Assembly (NCBI GenBank): GCA_905371715.1
Contig: CAJPLV010000009.1
Span: forward strand, 1-40,976
DNA from: Candidatus Saccharimonadota bacterium
GTDB taxonomy: Bacteria; Patescibacteriota; Saccharimonadia; Saccharimonadales; Saccharimonadaceae
Direction of reading: 5' to 3'
Length of the DNA stretch: 40,976 bases
In this document: positions 25,595 to 34,238 of the stretch, in pieces
Layout: each line of letters begins with the position of its first letter
How positions within the stretch are numbered: the stretch's first letter is position 1
The notes under the pieces: generated by a model
Told to the model about the DNA's origin: nothing
The model's input: the letters and a program-made list of their open reading frames with translations, nothing else
The model's database searches: none
Made by a program: the position numbers and the translations under genes

Positions 25595-26170
25595 GTGAAG
25601 AAAGAATCTATTATTACTCTACCAAATCCCCATCTGCGCCAAAAGTCGCAGAAAGTTCACGTCATCACCGAAGAAGTTAGCCAGCTCGTTAAGGATATGA
25701 CTGACGCAAGTATTGACTGGGAAGCGTCGCGTCCGCACGAAATCAGCGCCGCGCTCGCCGCCGTGCAAATTGACCGGCTTCACCGCGTCATTATCGTGCG
25801 CAACGATTTTGAAAACAAAGAAAACCAAGAATTTATCGCTCTCATTAATCCAGAAATTGTAAAATACGAAGGCGAGCTTGTTGAAGATTACGAGGGCTGC
25901 CTTAGCGTGCGCGATTTTTACGGCAAGGTACCGCGCTATAGCCGTGTCCGCGTCAAAGCGATGAATGTCGACGGCGACGAAATTCGCATCAAAGCCGAAG
26001 GATTTTTAGCACGCGTCATTCAGCATGAAATCGACCACTGCAATGGTATCGTATTTGTCGACCACATCCGCGATAAAACCGATGCATTTTACCGGCTAAA
26101 TGACAAGGGCGAGCTTGATCCGCTCGACTATGATACGCATGTCAAAGATAACCACGACCTCTGGGACTAA
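25595..26170 (+). CDS. def: peptide deformylase
   Basis: Removes the formyl group from new proteins with an Fe/Zn centre. Motif 2 EGCLS (Cys102) and motif 3 QHEIDH (His144, Glu145, His148) are intact. Motif 1 is ISAALAAVQ (50-58), where bacterial enzymes usually have GxGLAAxQ; the glycines are replaced by Ser/Ala, which is seen in divergent PDFs. 191 residues. GTG start, GTGAAGAAAGAATC. Followed by fmt with overlap, a classical def-fmt pair. Confidence 0.94.
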   Translation: MKKESIITLPNPHLRQKSQKVHVITEEVSQLVKDMTDASIDWEASRPHEISAALAAVQIDRLHRVIIVRNDFENKENQEFIALINPEIVKYEGELVEDYEGCLSVRDFYGKVPRYSRVRVKAMNVDGDEIRIKAEGFLARVIQHEIDHCNGIVFVDHIRDKTDAFYRLNDKGELDPLDYDTHVKDNHDLWD

Positions 26171-27059
26171 GCAGCCGCTTATCTTTTTCGGGACTGAAGA
26201 TTTCAGCTTATACAGTTTGCGTGCGCTCATCGAAAACGGATTTAATGTTGCTGCCATCGTCACCAAACCAGACACGCCGCGTGGGCGCCATCGCGTACTC
26301 ACTGCACCCGCCGTCAAAGTTTACGCCGCAGAGCATAATATACCCGTATGGCAACCGACTAAACTCAAAAATATCATAAATGATATAAAATTAATAAAAA
26401 ATCCTGCCGGCGTGCTTGTCAGTTACGGAAAAATTATTCCGCAAAGTGTTATTAATTTATTCACTCCTGGCATCATCAACGTTCATCCTTCTCTCCTACC
26501 AAAGTACCGCGGTCCATCACCAATTGAGTCCGCTATCGCCAATCGCGACAAAACCACAGGCGTGACGCTTATGCAGCTTACGAAAGACATGGACGCCGGA
26601 CCAATTTATTATCAAACACGCCACGGTCTGGACCAATCCGAGACTCGTCCTGAGTTATACAAGACGCTCGGCCAACTCGGTGCAGCGGCTCTCGCTGCGA
26701 AACTACCTAATATTTTGAGCGGCGCGCTTCAGCCAGCACCTCAAGACGACGCCAACGCCACCTACTGCCAGCTGCTAAGCCGCAGTGACACCGACCTTGA
26801 TCTAACCGCGCTTACCGCTGTCCAGACCGAGGCGCGCATTCGCGCCCATCTCGGGTTTCCGCGTTCGCGCGTCACCATCGGCTCATATAAACTCATCGTC
26901 ACCAAAGCGCACACTATTATGAATGCAAAAACGCCTCTTGATTTACCATGTGCAAACGGCGCATTTTTATCAATCGACGAGCTTATTGCCCCTAGCGGCA
27001 AGGCTATGTCTGCTGGCGAATTCTTGCGCGGCTATTTAATTCGACCAAAAACTAAATAA
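26139..27059 (+). CDS. fmt: methionyl-tRNA formyltransferase
   Basis: Formylates initiator Met-tRNA with 10-formyl-THF. N-terminal Rossmann part opens PLIFFGTEDFSLYSLRAL; the folate-binding and catalytic segment is GVLVSYGKIIPQ, INVHPSLLPKYRGPSPIESA with Asn, His and the SLLPxYRG signature, then GVTLMQLTKDMDAGPIYYQ. C-terminal OB-like domain is present but short. 306 residues from the ATG at 26139, which overlaps def by 32 nt; ATGs at 26130 and 26100 are also in frame and no Shine-Dalgarno decides. The presence of def and fmt shows normal formyl-Met initiation. Confidence 0.93.
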   Translation: MSKITTTSGTKQPLIFFGTEDFSLYSLRALIENGFNVAAIVTKPDTPRGRHRVLTAPAVKVYAAEHNIPVWQPTKLKNIINDIKLIKNPAGVLVSYGKIIPQSVINLFTPGIINVHPSLLPKYRGPSPIESAIANRDKTTGVTLMQLTKDMDAGPIYYQTRHGLDQSETRPELYKTLGQLGAAALAAKLPNILSGALQPAPQDDANATYCQLLSRSDTDLDLTALTAVQTEARIRAHLGFPRSRVTIGSYKLIVTKAHTIMNAKTPLDLPCANGAFLSIDELIAPSGKAMSAGEFLRGYLIRPKTK

Positions 27060-27128
27060 CCGCACAGCATATCACCAGACGGTTATCCAATGCCGCTTCT
27101 AAACCTACAAAAGGAAGGAGGACAGCAT

Positions 27129-27563
27129 CTACGCAGCGGATGCGTCGCCGCCTAAGATTGCATCACGATTCGCGATAATTTCCTGCTTCAACTCATTCAT
27201 CGTCTGCGCGACAACGTCTCGATAATTCGGGCGGTTCATCCCGAGCCATTTCAGGCTTGCATATTCAGCCAATAGCACATCCGCCGGCACATTATCAGGC
27301 ACGTTTGCGCGAAGCTGCTGGTATACCGCGTCTTGCTCATAGTTTGGTGCATTCGTTGCCAGCCACGCACTGACGCGGTCGCTCTTGCGGTCAATGAACG
27401 ACTCAAACTCATCAAGCTGCTGGTCGCTTAGCCCCTCGCTCAATTTCGTACCAACAATCATCTCTAACTGCTCGCGAAAATGCGCTAAGAACGCCTGCTT
27501 CTGGTCGTCCGGTAAGCTACCGAGCCCCACTTCTTGCAAAAAATTATCATCTAACTGAAACAT
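27129..27563 (-). CDS. DUF5663-like protein
   Basis: 144 residues, acidic and all-helical. It opens FQLDDNFLQEVGLGSLPDDQKQAF, which I associate with the DUF5663 family found mainly in CPR bacteria (from memory). A segment LSEGLSDQQLDEFESFID follows, then an Asn/Pro loop and two more helices. It is a paralogue of the next gene upstream (27608-28036): both start MF-x-x-DD, share LSDxxxxEFE, Y-x-x-x-R-x-x-x-x, and a final helix with D/NE. Function unknown; last gene in the cassette headed by the 767-residue protein. Confidence 0.78.
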   Translation of the reverse strand: MFQLDDNFLQEVGLGSLPDDQKQAFLAHFREQLEMIVGTKLSEGLSDQQLDEFESFIDRKSDRVSAWLATNAPNYEQDAVYQQLRANVPDNVPADVLLAEYASLKWLGMNRPNYRDVVAQTMNELKQEIIANRDAILGGDASAA

Positions 27564-27607
27564 TGTCCCTCCGTTTCTCTCCCTCTAGTATATAGAGCTT
27601 ACTCCGC

Positions 27608-28036
27608 TTATGCAATAAGTCCGAGCTGCTTATTGACCTCGTTGCGCATATCAATCAGCTCTTCAACATACTCGTCAAACACTTCCTGCATCATCTTGCC
27701 ATATCCAGGAATCGCATAACGCAGCCACAGTGCAGCTGCGTAAAAACTCATCGCCTCCTCGTCACTATCCATCAGCTGACGCACTGTCTTGTAGTCCTCG
27801 CGCGTCGCGTAATCACTGTGGAACTCTGCCAGCCAGCGCCGTGTGCGGTCGGGATTACCCTGCACATCTTCAAACTCGATGATTTCGTCGTCGCTCAGCT
27901 CCGGCAAAAACCGCTCCGCCACGCGCCGATTTAGCTCCTCTTGAATTTCCCGCTTGTATTTATCTTTTTGCTCTTCTGTCAGCATCGCTACATTGTAGCC
28001 GATTTTTGTCAGCAGAGCGTCATCAATATTAAACAT
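27608..28036 (-). CDS. DUF5663-like protein, second paralogue
   Basis: 142 residues. MFNIDDALLTKIGYNVAMLTEEQKDK at the start and LPELSDDEIIEFEDVQGN in the middle align with the neighbour at 27129-27563. C-terminus is a helix rich in Glu/Met (EVFDEYVEELIDMRNEV). Separated by 44 bp from its paralogue and 13 bp from the 767-residue gene, so likely one operon. No signal peptide or membrane segment; role unknown. Confidence 0.78.
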   Translation of the reverse strand: MFNIDDALLTKIGYNVAMLTEEQKDKYKREIQEELNRRVAERFLPELSDDEIIEFEDVQGNPDRTRRWLAEFHSDYATREDYKTVRQLMDSDEEAMSFYAAALWLRYAIPGYGKMMQEVFDEYVEELIDMRNEVNKQLGLIA

Positions 28037-28049
28037 TTACCCCTCCCTT

Positions 28050-30353
28050 TTATTTTTTGGCATATTGACTCAATACTTTCAGTACAGACGTAGTATTGCT
28101 ATCACCGTTTATAGACACCCATTCATTTGCGCCGCTTCCGTGCCATTCTACATCGTAACCATTTTGTGCAGCCATATCGGCTAGTTCATGCAATTTCGAT
28201 GCAGCATTTTCAGTACCAAAGTTATCTGCCGCCCAGTTCCATGGGAACTGATCTTCGTATGCGCTAAAGTCTGCATTTGTCAAAGCCTCACCACCAGAGT
28301 CACCAGAGCCGTGCATAAGCCTGTCCATCGCATCGTTCAAAGTTTTATTATTGCCGCTGTCACCGCTTGGGCTAAGATCGGCATTCGCGGTCTCATTTCC
28401 TGACGACGGAGCTTCAGTCTCAGGGGCGCTTGCTGCCGAGGCATCCGTTGACCATTTCTCCAATGCAGTATGAGCACCGAGGTTTGCCAACCTGCCCAAA
28501 CCAGCGCCAAGAGCAAACAGTCCCGCATTCGTTTCCGCCTCTTTTGCAGCACGGTCAGCATCTTCGTAACTTTTCTGCCGACTACCGTGCATCATCCAGT
28601 CAGCAAAATGTCCTATAGCCTCTTTACGAGGATCGACTCTATGCGCAGCCTCAGCTTCTTCACGCATCTTTGTAACTTCCGCAGTATCAAACTGCGCCTT
28701 CGCCTTGCCTTCGTCATCCTGATGATGCTTAAGGTTCTCGTCAGCAGCGGCCAACCGTGAACCACGATGGATAAGCATGCCAGCTCCGGTCGTTACTCCC
28801 GCTAGCACTGGTACACCAACTCCAAAAACAGGTAAAAGCGCACCGGTAGCAAAACCAGGACCAAAGTTCCGAAGCCGACGCCCCCATTTGCTGCCGCCAT
28901 TTAGCCACTTGCCGACAGAGGCAAGAAGTTTATCGCCAAAATGCCGCTTCTCTTGCCGTTCTGTCAGCTCATCATTGATCGCTTGGCGTACATTTACATC
29001 TAGTAGACTACGCAACTCACCAAACGCGATATCCGACTTCATCTGAGCAATTTCATCTTCACTAAGATCTGCTGTATTCTCAATATTCTCAGCCCGACTC
29101 TTCGCGAGCGCAAGTGCACACTCCTTCACCTTATCCTCCGCTTCACGGAGCTTTTGCTCTCGCCTCTCACGACCAATTATGCTGAGATTTTGCTTACCAA
29201 AACGGCGAAGAATCCAATTAATTGGCTTCTTGAACTTATATGTGATAAAATTTCCGCTCTTCGTTTCTGCGTCAGCCCGTAATTTCGCAAGCTCAGCGAC
29301 CGCAGCATCATACGCTTCTCGTTGCTGCTCATGCTCCAGACCTTCCTCTGCTTTATCCGGATTGTCTGGATGTTTATCTGAATCCTGATCCCGAGCAGTA
29401 GGCTCGTCATCATTCTCGCTATATAGAACGAGCTCCCTGCCCTTCTCACCTTCATTAAACGTTTCTAGCTGCTTCTGCAACTTCTTTTTCTCGTCCTCAA
29501 GTCTTTGTTTCTGATCTCTAGCGGCACGCTCATGACCTTCACGAAGAGGCTTGCCGTTTATCGCATGGTCGTATACCTCTATTTGCTCATCAAGATGAGT
29601 GATCTTTGATGAAATTTCACTACGCTCATCTTCAACCTCTTCCTCATGAGTCTTACTTACGGTTTCAGCTTTGACTTCGCTACTGTTATCTTTTTTTTGT
29701 TCGGTCTGTTCTTGTTGTGCGTTCGACTCAATAACAGTCATTTTGTATCGTAAATAATCTTTTATAGACTCTGACACAGTCGGATCAGCAAGCTTCTTGT
29801 AAATATCATCAATTTTTTCTTGATAACGAGTCTCTGTGGTTGATCCAGAGGAGGCCTCACCATTTTCGGTTGTCACTGGCGCAACGCTGCTGTCGCTATC
29901 AACCTGCTCCTTAGAACTTGAAACGGATGCCCCTCGTGGTTCTACAGCCTCCAGCGTCGGTACAGTTTGGCCTTTGACTACAACTTCCCTATGGTCCTTT
30001 GAGGTTGTTGTAGGAGTATCGTTTGCCGCAGATATATCATGGTCGTCATATCCAGCCGAAATACTATCAAGATCAGCGTCTGGGCCTAACGGAGGATTGA
30101 CAATATTGCCAGAAGAATCATGCATAACAGTATATCCCGTCGGAATCTCCGGAACACTGTCAGCAGAAGAATCAGATGAGCTACTACGCTTATCAGCGAA
30201 ACTAGCCTCAGCGACTTCTGATTCTATGCCTCCAGATGTCAATAATGGCTCAGTATGGTCTGCCGGCTGTATGACATCGCTTTCGGCGCGCTTAGGTTGA
30301 TACTCCCCAGCAGGACCTAGTCCAGACTTCCTGTGCATCCTACGTTCGCTCAT
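28050..30353 (-). CDS. large low-complexity/coiled-coil protein with one hydrophobic region, unknown
   Basis: 767 residues. The first 200 or so are Ser/Thr/Asp/Glu-rich and probably disordered. Residues roughly 170-460 are charged helices likely to form coiled coils, rich in Lys/Glu/Gln. A Gly/Val-rich hydrophobic stretch near 495-530 (FATGALLPVFGVGVPVLAGV) could cross or insert into a membrane. The last 150 are Asn/Ser/Gly-rich, ending DVEWHGSGANEWVSINGDSN. No enzyme motif. Two tandem promoters precede it. The ATG at 30353 is chosen; a TTG at 30368 touches the AGGA and is less likely. Possibly a surface or cytoskeletal protein specific to this group; that is a guess. Confidence 0.75.
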   Translation of the reverse strand: MSERRMHRKSGLGPAGEYQPKRAESDVIQPADHTEPLLTSGGIESEVAEASFADKRSSSSDSSADSVPEIPTGYTVMHDSSGNIVNPPLGPDADLDSISAGYDDHDISAANDTPTTTSKDHREVVVKGQTVPTLEAVEPRGASVSSSKEQVDSDSSVAPVTTENGEASSGSTTETRYQEKIDDIYKKLADPTVSESIKDYLRYKMTVIESNAQQEQTEQKKDNSSEVKAETVSKTHEEEVEDERSEISSKITHLDEQIEVYDHAINGKPLREGHERAARDQKQRLEDEKKKLQKQLETFNEGEKGRELVLYSENDDEPTARDQDSDKHPDNPDKAEEGLEHEQQREAYDAAVAELAKLRADAETKSGNFITYKFKKPINWILRRFGKQNLSIIGRERREQKLREAEDKVKECALALAKSRAENIENTADLSEDEIAQMKSDIAFGELRSLLDVNVRQAINDELTERQEKRHFGDKLLASVGKWLNGGSKWGRRLRNFGPGFATGALLPVFGVGVPVLAGVTTGAGMLIHRGSRLAAADENLKHHQDDEGKAKAQFDTAEVTKMREEAEAAHRVDPRKEAIGHFADWMMHGSRQKSYEDADRAAKEAETNAGLFALGAGLGRLANLGAHTALEKWSTDASAASAPETEAPSSGNETANADLSPSGDSGNNKTLNDAMDRLMHGSGDSGGEALTNADFSAYEDQFPWNWAADNFGTENAASKLHELADMAAQNGYDVEWHGSGANEWVSINGDSNTTSVLKVLSQYAKK

Positions 30354-30370
30354 TGTTATAACGTCCAATC

Positions 30371-30439
30371 CTATTTAAATTTTATCAAACTTTTTATATT
30401 ATACACCAACTTACACAAAAATGCAAGCTTTTTACTCAT
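30371..30439 (-). CDS. possible 22-residue leader peptide
   Basis: An ATG after a GGCGAGG, 11 nt past the first promoter's TATAAT, opens MSKKLAFLCKLVYNIKSLIK plus two residues, then stops 17 bp before the ATG of the 767-residue protein. The peptide is cationic and hydrophobic. The second promoter lies inside the ORF. It could be chance. Confidence 0.25.
   Translation of the reverse strand: MSKKLAFLCKLVYNIKSLIKFK
30398..30426 (-). promoter_or_regulatory. second promoter of the 767-residue protein gene
   Basis: TTGCAT (30421-30426), a 17-nt spacer and TATAAT (30398-30403). Predicted leader about 38 nt with no strong Shine-Dalgarno. Confidence 0.65.
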
Positions 30440-30450
30440 CCTCGCCACCT

Positions 30451-30479
30451 ATTATAGACGCGCCGTGCAACAACGTCAA
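30451..30479 (-). promoter_or_regulatory. first promoter of the 767-residue protein gene
   Basis: TTGACG (30474-30479), a 17-nt spacer and TATAAT (30451-30456), close to consensus. It lies 53 bp upstream of the second promoter. Confidence 0.7.
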
Positions 30480-30513
30480 GGGTGTTTTATGCAAATAACT
30501 ATGAAATTACCTG

Positions 30514-32286
30514 CTACAACGTCCGCTTCACCAACTCGCGCGTAAATAATTCCAGCGTATCGCCGATCTCCAATTGGAGCTTTTTGTGCGTGCGTATACT
30601 CAGCCCGCACATTTCACCTTCAAACACTTCTTTTGCCTCTTGCTGCTGGCGCTGCACCGACATCACTTCAACTTCGGCGATTTGCTCGCCGCTGCGCTTA
30701 ACGCGCGCCAACGTGTGCGCCACAACCTTTCCTTTTGCTACCATGCCGCCGCAAATCACCTCATCGCGCATCGTACGGAACACACCCTTCACATCAAGTA
30801 CGCCAATTTCCGTCTCAACAACATCCGGTTCAAGCATCTGCTCCATACTTTGGCGCGCGTCGTCTAGCAGCTCATAAATAACTTTAAACAAGCGCACCTG
30901 CACACGGTCGCGCATCGCGAGGCGCTTCACTGCCGGCGGTAAATCAACATTAAAGCCGTACACGATCGCTTGCGAGCTATCCGCCAAACGAATATCGCTT
31001 TCGTTAATATTGCCCACGCCGCTGCCGATCACGCGCAAGTCAATCGCGTCGCCCGTATCTACCAGGCGCAAGCTGTCCATCACCGAGGTGAGTGAGCCCT
31101 GCACATCCGCTTTCACAACGACATTAAACTCTTGGCTATCGTGCTTTCTTGTCATCATCTTCAACAGATCGGCACCTGTCACATTGGTGCTGGCAGCCTG
31201 TTTTTCGGCTTCAATCTTGGCGCGCTCTACTGCTAAGCGTGCAGTCTTTTCGTTCTTCACTACAGTGAATATATCGCCAAATTGCGGCAGTTCTTTGAAT
31301 CCCGTTACAGTGACCGGCGTCGACGGACCAGCCGACTTGATCGTTTCTCCCTTGTAGTTTAGCAGTGTGCGTACCTTACCGTACGACGTACCTGCCACGA
31401 GAAAATGTCCCGGCTTTAGCTGCCCTTGCTCAATGAGCAAATTCACCACTGAACCGCGGCCTTTTTCCATGTGCGCCTCAATCACCAAACCCTCCGCCGG
31501 CACATCAGCGTCAGCTTTCAATTCCTCCATATCAGCCACAAGCAGCACCATGTCGAGAAGTTTATCAAGATTTTCGCCCGTTTTTGCGCTTACCGACACC
31601 ATGATTGTATCGCCGCCCCATTCCTCCGGATTGAGCTGGTATTCGCTTGCCAACTGCGCTTTCACGCGATCAACGTTCGCGCCTTCTTTGTCGATCTTGT
31701 TGATTGCAACAACTATTTTCGCATTGGCGCTACGGGCGAATTTAATCGCCTCAACCGTCTGCGGCATCACGCCGTCATCTGCCGCCACCACGATAATTAC
31801 AACATCCGTAAGCGCCGCGCCGTGTTGGCGAAGTGCTGCAAACGCTTCGTGCCCTGGCGTGTCAAGCAGAGTAATCGTACGACCGTTCCGCCGCGTCTGG
31901 TATGCGCTAATATGCTGCGTAATACCGCCTGCTTCACCTTCAACTACTTTCGTATCAAGAATTGCGTCAAGTAACGTCGTCTTGCCGTGATCAACGTGCC
32001 CCATTACGGCAACGATCGGCGGGCGTACCGACGCATTTGCCGATGGTTTATGCAACCGCTGCACGGGCGACGAATCAACTTTTTTACGCCGCAGCTCAAC
32101 ATCCAGCTTTAACTCGTCAACGATAATTTCTGCCGTCTCAAAATCAATGCGCTGATTGATCGTCGCCACGATACCATTCTTGAATAATTCACCGACGAGC
32201 TGCGCAACTGGCAAATTGAGCGTTTCAGCGAGCTCTCCTACGGTAATTGAATCAGCAATCATCAATACTTTTTCGGATTTGCTCAT
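30514..32286 (-). CDS. infB: translation initiation factor IF-2
   Basis: A GTPase that places fMet-tRNA on the 30S subunit and helps subunits join. G1 is GHVDHGKTT (96-104), followed by DTPGHEAF and NKID. The C-terminal IF-2 domains 3 and C2 are complete (SDIRLADSSQAIVYGF, GKVVAHTLARVKRSGE). The N-terminus has only about 88 residues before the G domain, with one small IF2N-type domain, so the protein is 590 residues against 700-1000 in most bacteria; this small form is common in reduced genomes. AAAGGAG lies 6 nt before the ATG at 32286, which fixes the start; an in-frame ATG at 32322 is less likely. It follows rpsA by 61 bp. Confidence 0.96.
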   Translation of the reverse strand: MSKSEKVLMIADSITVGELAETLNLPVAQLVGELFKNGIVATINQRIDFETAEIIVDELKLDVELRRKKVDSSPVQRLHKPSANASVRPPIVAVMGHVDHGKTTLLDAILDTKVVEGEAGGITQHISAYQTRRNGRTITLLDTPGHEAFAALRQHGAALTDVVIIVVAADDGVMPQTVEAIKFARSANAKIVVAINKIDKEGANVDRVKAQLASEYQLNPEEWGGDTIMVSVSAKTGENLDKLLDMVLLVADMEELKADADVPAEGLVIEAHMEKGRGSVVNLLIEQGQLKPGHFLVAGTSYGKVRTLLNYKGETIKSAGPSTPVTVTGFKELPQFGDIFTVVKNEKTARLAVERAKIEAEKQAASTNVTGADLLKMMTRKHDSQEFNVVVKADVQGSLTSVMDSLRLVDTGDAIDLRVIGSGVGNINESDIRLADSSQAIVYGFNVDLPPAVKRLAMRDRVQVRLFKVIYELLDDARQSMEQMLEPDVVETEIGVLDVKGVFRTMRDEVICGGMVAKGKVVAHTLARVKRSGEQIAEVEVMSVQRQQQEAKEVFEGEMCGLSIRTHKKLQLEIGDTLELFTRELVKRTL

Positions 32287-32347
32287 TTCTTGCTCCTTTC
32301 CGCCCGCACCTCGCCGGGACAATTATCCATGAATAATTACATGGGTG

Positions 32348-33418
32348 CTATTTCTTTTTCTTATCAGTCAGCGTCAAGCTAACTTTGCGACCTTCTTTGT
32401 CGATATCCAAAATGACAAACCCTTTGCGCGCATTGAGCGTAAACACCTTCTCCGGGTCAACATCATTGCCACCGCCAATCTCCGAGACATGAACCAGCGC
32501 CTCAACTGCCGGACTAATCTGCACAAATGCCCCAAACGGCGTAATGCGCGTAACCGTACCCTCAACTTTATCGCCTTTCTTGAATTTATCGACTTCATCA
32601 AGCCACGGGTCTTTCGTCAGTTGCTTCATACTTAAACTCAGGCGCTCTTTGTCAATCGAAATAATCTTCGCCTCAACGCTTTGTCCGACTTTCACATAGT
32701 CAGACGTATTATTAACGCGCTCCCAGCTGATTTCCGAAATGTGAATCAAGCCTTCAATGCCATCAACATTCACAAATGCACCAAAATCAACCACGCCCGT
32801 GACCACGCCCGTGACCGTATCACCGACTTTGAGTTTCTCAAACCGCTCCGCTAGGCCGTCCTTGATTGCCTCTTTTTCCGAGAAAATCAACTTGTTTGCT
32901 TTGCGGTCGCAATCTAGGATACGAACTCGAATTGTTTGCCCAACTAGCGCATTCAACCGCGACAAAATTTCGTCTTTATCAGCGCTGCCAACACGCGGAT
33001 AATGCTCCGCCGACAACTGCGACACCGGCAAGAAACCGCGCACGCCTTCGTATTCTACCAGCAAACCGCCACGGTTTGCGTCGTGCGGCGTCACCTCAAT
33101 GATTTCGCCAGCGTCCATCTTTGCCTGAACCTCTTCCCAGCCGCGATCTTTCGCTGCTTTACGCAGGCTCAAAAGACTATAGCCGTTTTCGAGTTCTGTA
33201 TCAACGACGCTTGCCGCAACTTCATCGCCAACCGCTAGCTGCCGGCCAAAACCAACTTCGCGGCGCGGCACGAAACCGACGCCATGCGCGCCCAAATCAA
33301 TCAATACTTCATGTTTTCGCACGCTTAACACGTGCCCAGTAACCATTTCGCCTGCAACAAGCTGTTTTCCGCCGTCGCCGCTCAAAAGGTCATCCATTGT
33401 AATCGTGGCTTCTGCCAT
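32348..33418 (-). CDS. rpsA: 30S ribosomal protein S1 (four S1 domains)
   Basis: RNA-binding S1 domains that hold mRNA near the 30S subunit. Four repeats at roughly 20-90, 105-175, 192-262 and 278-350, each with a beta-barrel entry such as GTVTRITPFGAFVQI or GVVTGVVDFGAFVNVDGIEGLIHISEIS. E. coli S1 has six domains; four is usual for Gram-positive-type S1. 356 residues. Its 105-nt leader contains an AAAGGAG about 45 nt upstream of the ATG that is not used by any long ORF. Co-transcribed with infB by spacing. Confidence 0.94.
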   Translation of the reverse strand: MAEATITMDDLLSGDGGKQLVAGEMVTGHVLSVRKHEVLIDLGAHGVGFVPRREVGFGRQLAVGDEVAASVVDTELENGYSLLSLRKAAKDRGWEEVQAKMDAGEIIEVTPHDANRGGLLVEYEGVRGFLPVSQLSAEHYPRVGSADKDEILSRLNALVGQTIRVRILDCDRKANKLIFSEKEAIKDGLAERFEKLKVGDTVTGVVTGVVDFGAFVNVDGIEGLIHISEISWERVNNTSDYVKVGQSVEAKIISIDKERLSLSMKQLTKDPWLDEVDKFKKGDKVEGTVTRITPFGAFVQISPAVEALVHVSEIGGGNDVDPEKVFTLNARKGFVILDIDKEGRKVSLTLTDKKKK

Positions 33419-33528
33419 AAATACTCGTTATTAGCCGCCATCTATCATAGAAAGCCGCCAATACTCCTTTCTTAACGTTAATATTCTCTGAAGACACACT
33501 AAAATAGCTATGCCATCAACTACACTTT

Positions 33529-33557
33529 AGTATAGCGTATTTCACCCCTAGTGTCTA
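33529..33557 (-). promoter_or_regulatory. promoter of rpsA-infB
   Basis: TAGACA (33552-33557), a 17-nt spacer and TATACT (33529-33534). The -35 overlaps the stop codon of the LPATG gene. Predicted leader about 105 nt. Confidence 0.55.
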
Positions 33558-34157
33558 GATGAGCCGCTGCGAGCGAATATATGCCATACCGACACCCAAT
33601 AGAATGACGCCAGCAACCGCCGCAATAACCGCCTCGCCAGGACCGGTTGCCGGTAATTGGTTCGCCGCCGGCGCAGTCGACGTGTGCGGCAGCCCGGAGT
33701 TTGGCGACGTACTTGTTGTCGGTGTTGTTGCTGGCGCCGCGTTCGCTTGGCTACTCGGCTGAGTCTGAGTTGGTGCTAGCGCCGGTGTCGTCGTTGTACC
33801 CGCCTTTGCATCAGTCTTTTGTTCAGTCTTTACTTCGGTCGGCTTTTTATCCTCAGTTTTTTTGTTATCGGCTTTATTCTTATCTGCTTGCTGTTTCAAG
33901 ACAGTGTCAACTGAGTCTTTTTTATTACTTGTTTTATCGTTTGGCGTTGCTGTACTTGAATTTTTTGCCTCTTCTTTCTTGTTCGTATCCGCCGCGTCGG
34001 TCTTCACTGCTTCATCGGTCTTAGCCGTTTGCGTGGTATCGCTTGTTGATGTTGCACCGTGGCGCATTACATACACGCCGCCGGCAAGCGCCGTCGTTAG
34101 TAGCGCGCCAACCAGCACATATCCGATAACTGCTCCTTTTTCCTTCTGATGCGCCAT
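33555..34157 (-). CDS. LPATG-type sortase substrate with N-terminal membrane segment
   Basis: 200 residues. A transmembrane segment or signal anchor lies at about 9-31 (GAVIGYVLVGALLTTALAGG). A 130-residue Lys/Thr/Asp-rich linker of low complexity follows, suited to spanning a cell wall. The C-terminus has the sortase motif LPATG (168-172), a hydrophobic helix and a short basic tail RSQRLI. No sortase gene is in the window. AAAGGAG 6 nt before the ATG at 34157 fixes the start; the longer frame to 34220 is not needed. It implies a monoderm surface with sortase anchoring. Confidence 0.85.
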   Translation of the reverse strand: MAHQKEKGAVIGYVLVGALLTTALAGGVYVMRHGATSTSDTTQTAKTDEAVKTDAADTNKKEEAKNSSTATPNDKTSNKKDSVDTVLKQQADKNKADNKKTEDKKPTEVKTEQKTDAKAGTTTTPALAPTQTQPSSQANAAPATTPTTSTSPNSGLPHTSTAPAANQLPATGPGEAVIAAVAGVILLGVGMAYIRSQRLI

Positions 34158-34226
34158 CACCATCTCCTTTCCGAAAAACTCCTTTTGTCTATTATACCAT
34201 CTTTTCTGCATAAAAATCAACTGTGT

Positions 34227-34232
34227 TATGCT
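34227..34232 (+). promoter_or_regulatory. extended -10 box of the ROK kinase gene
   Basis: TGT followed by TATGCT, 6 nt before the ATG at 34239; no Shine-Dalgarno. Confidence 0.5.
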
Positions 34233-34238
34233 AGATAT

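Noticed and set aside
27061..27095. Hairpin ATAACCG/CGGTTAT after fmt as a terminator
   Set aside because: Loop of about 17 nt and no T-run on either strand.
27110..27140. Strong AAGGAAGGAGG on the plus strand as the ribosome site of a gene
   Set aside because: The following ATG codons do not open a credible frame; the minus-strand DUF5663-like gene occupies the region.
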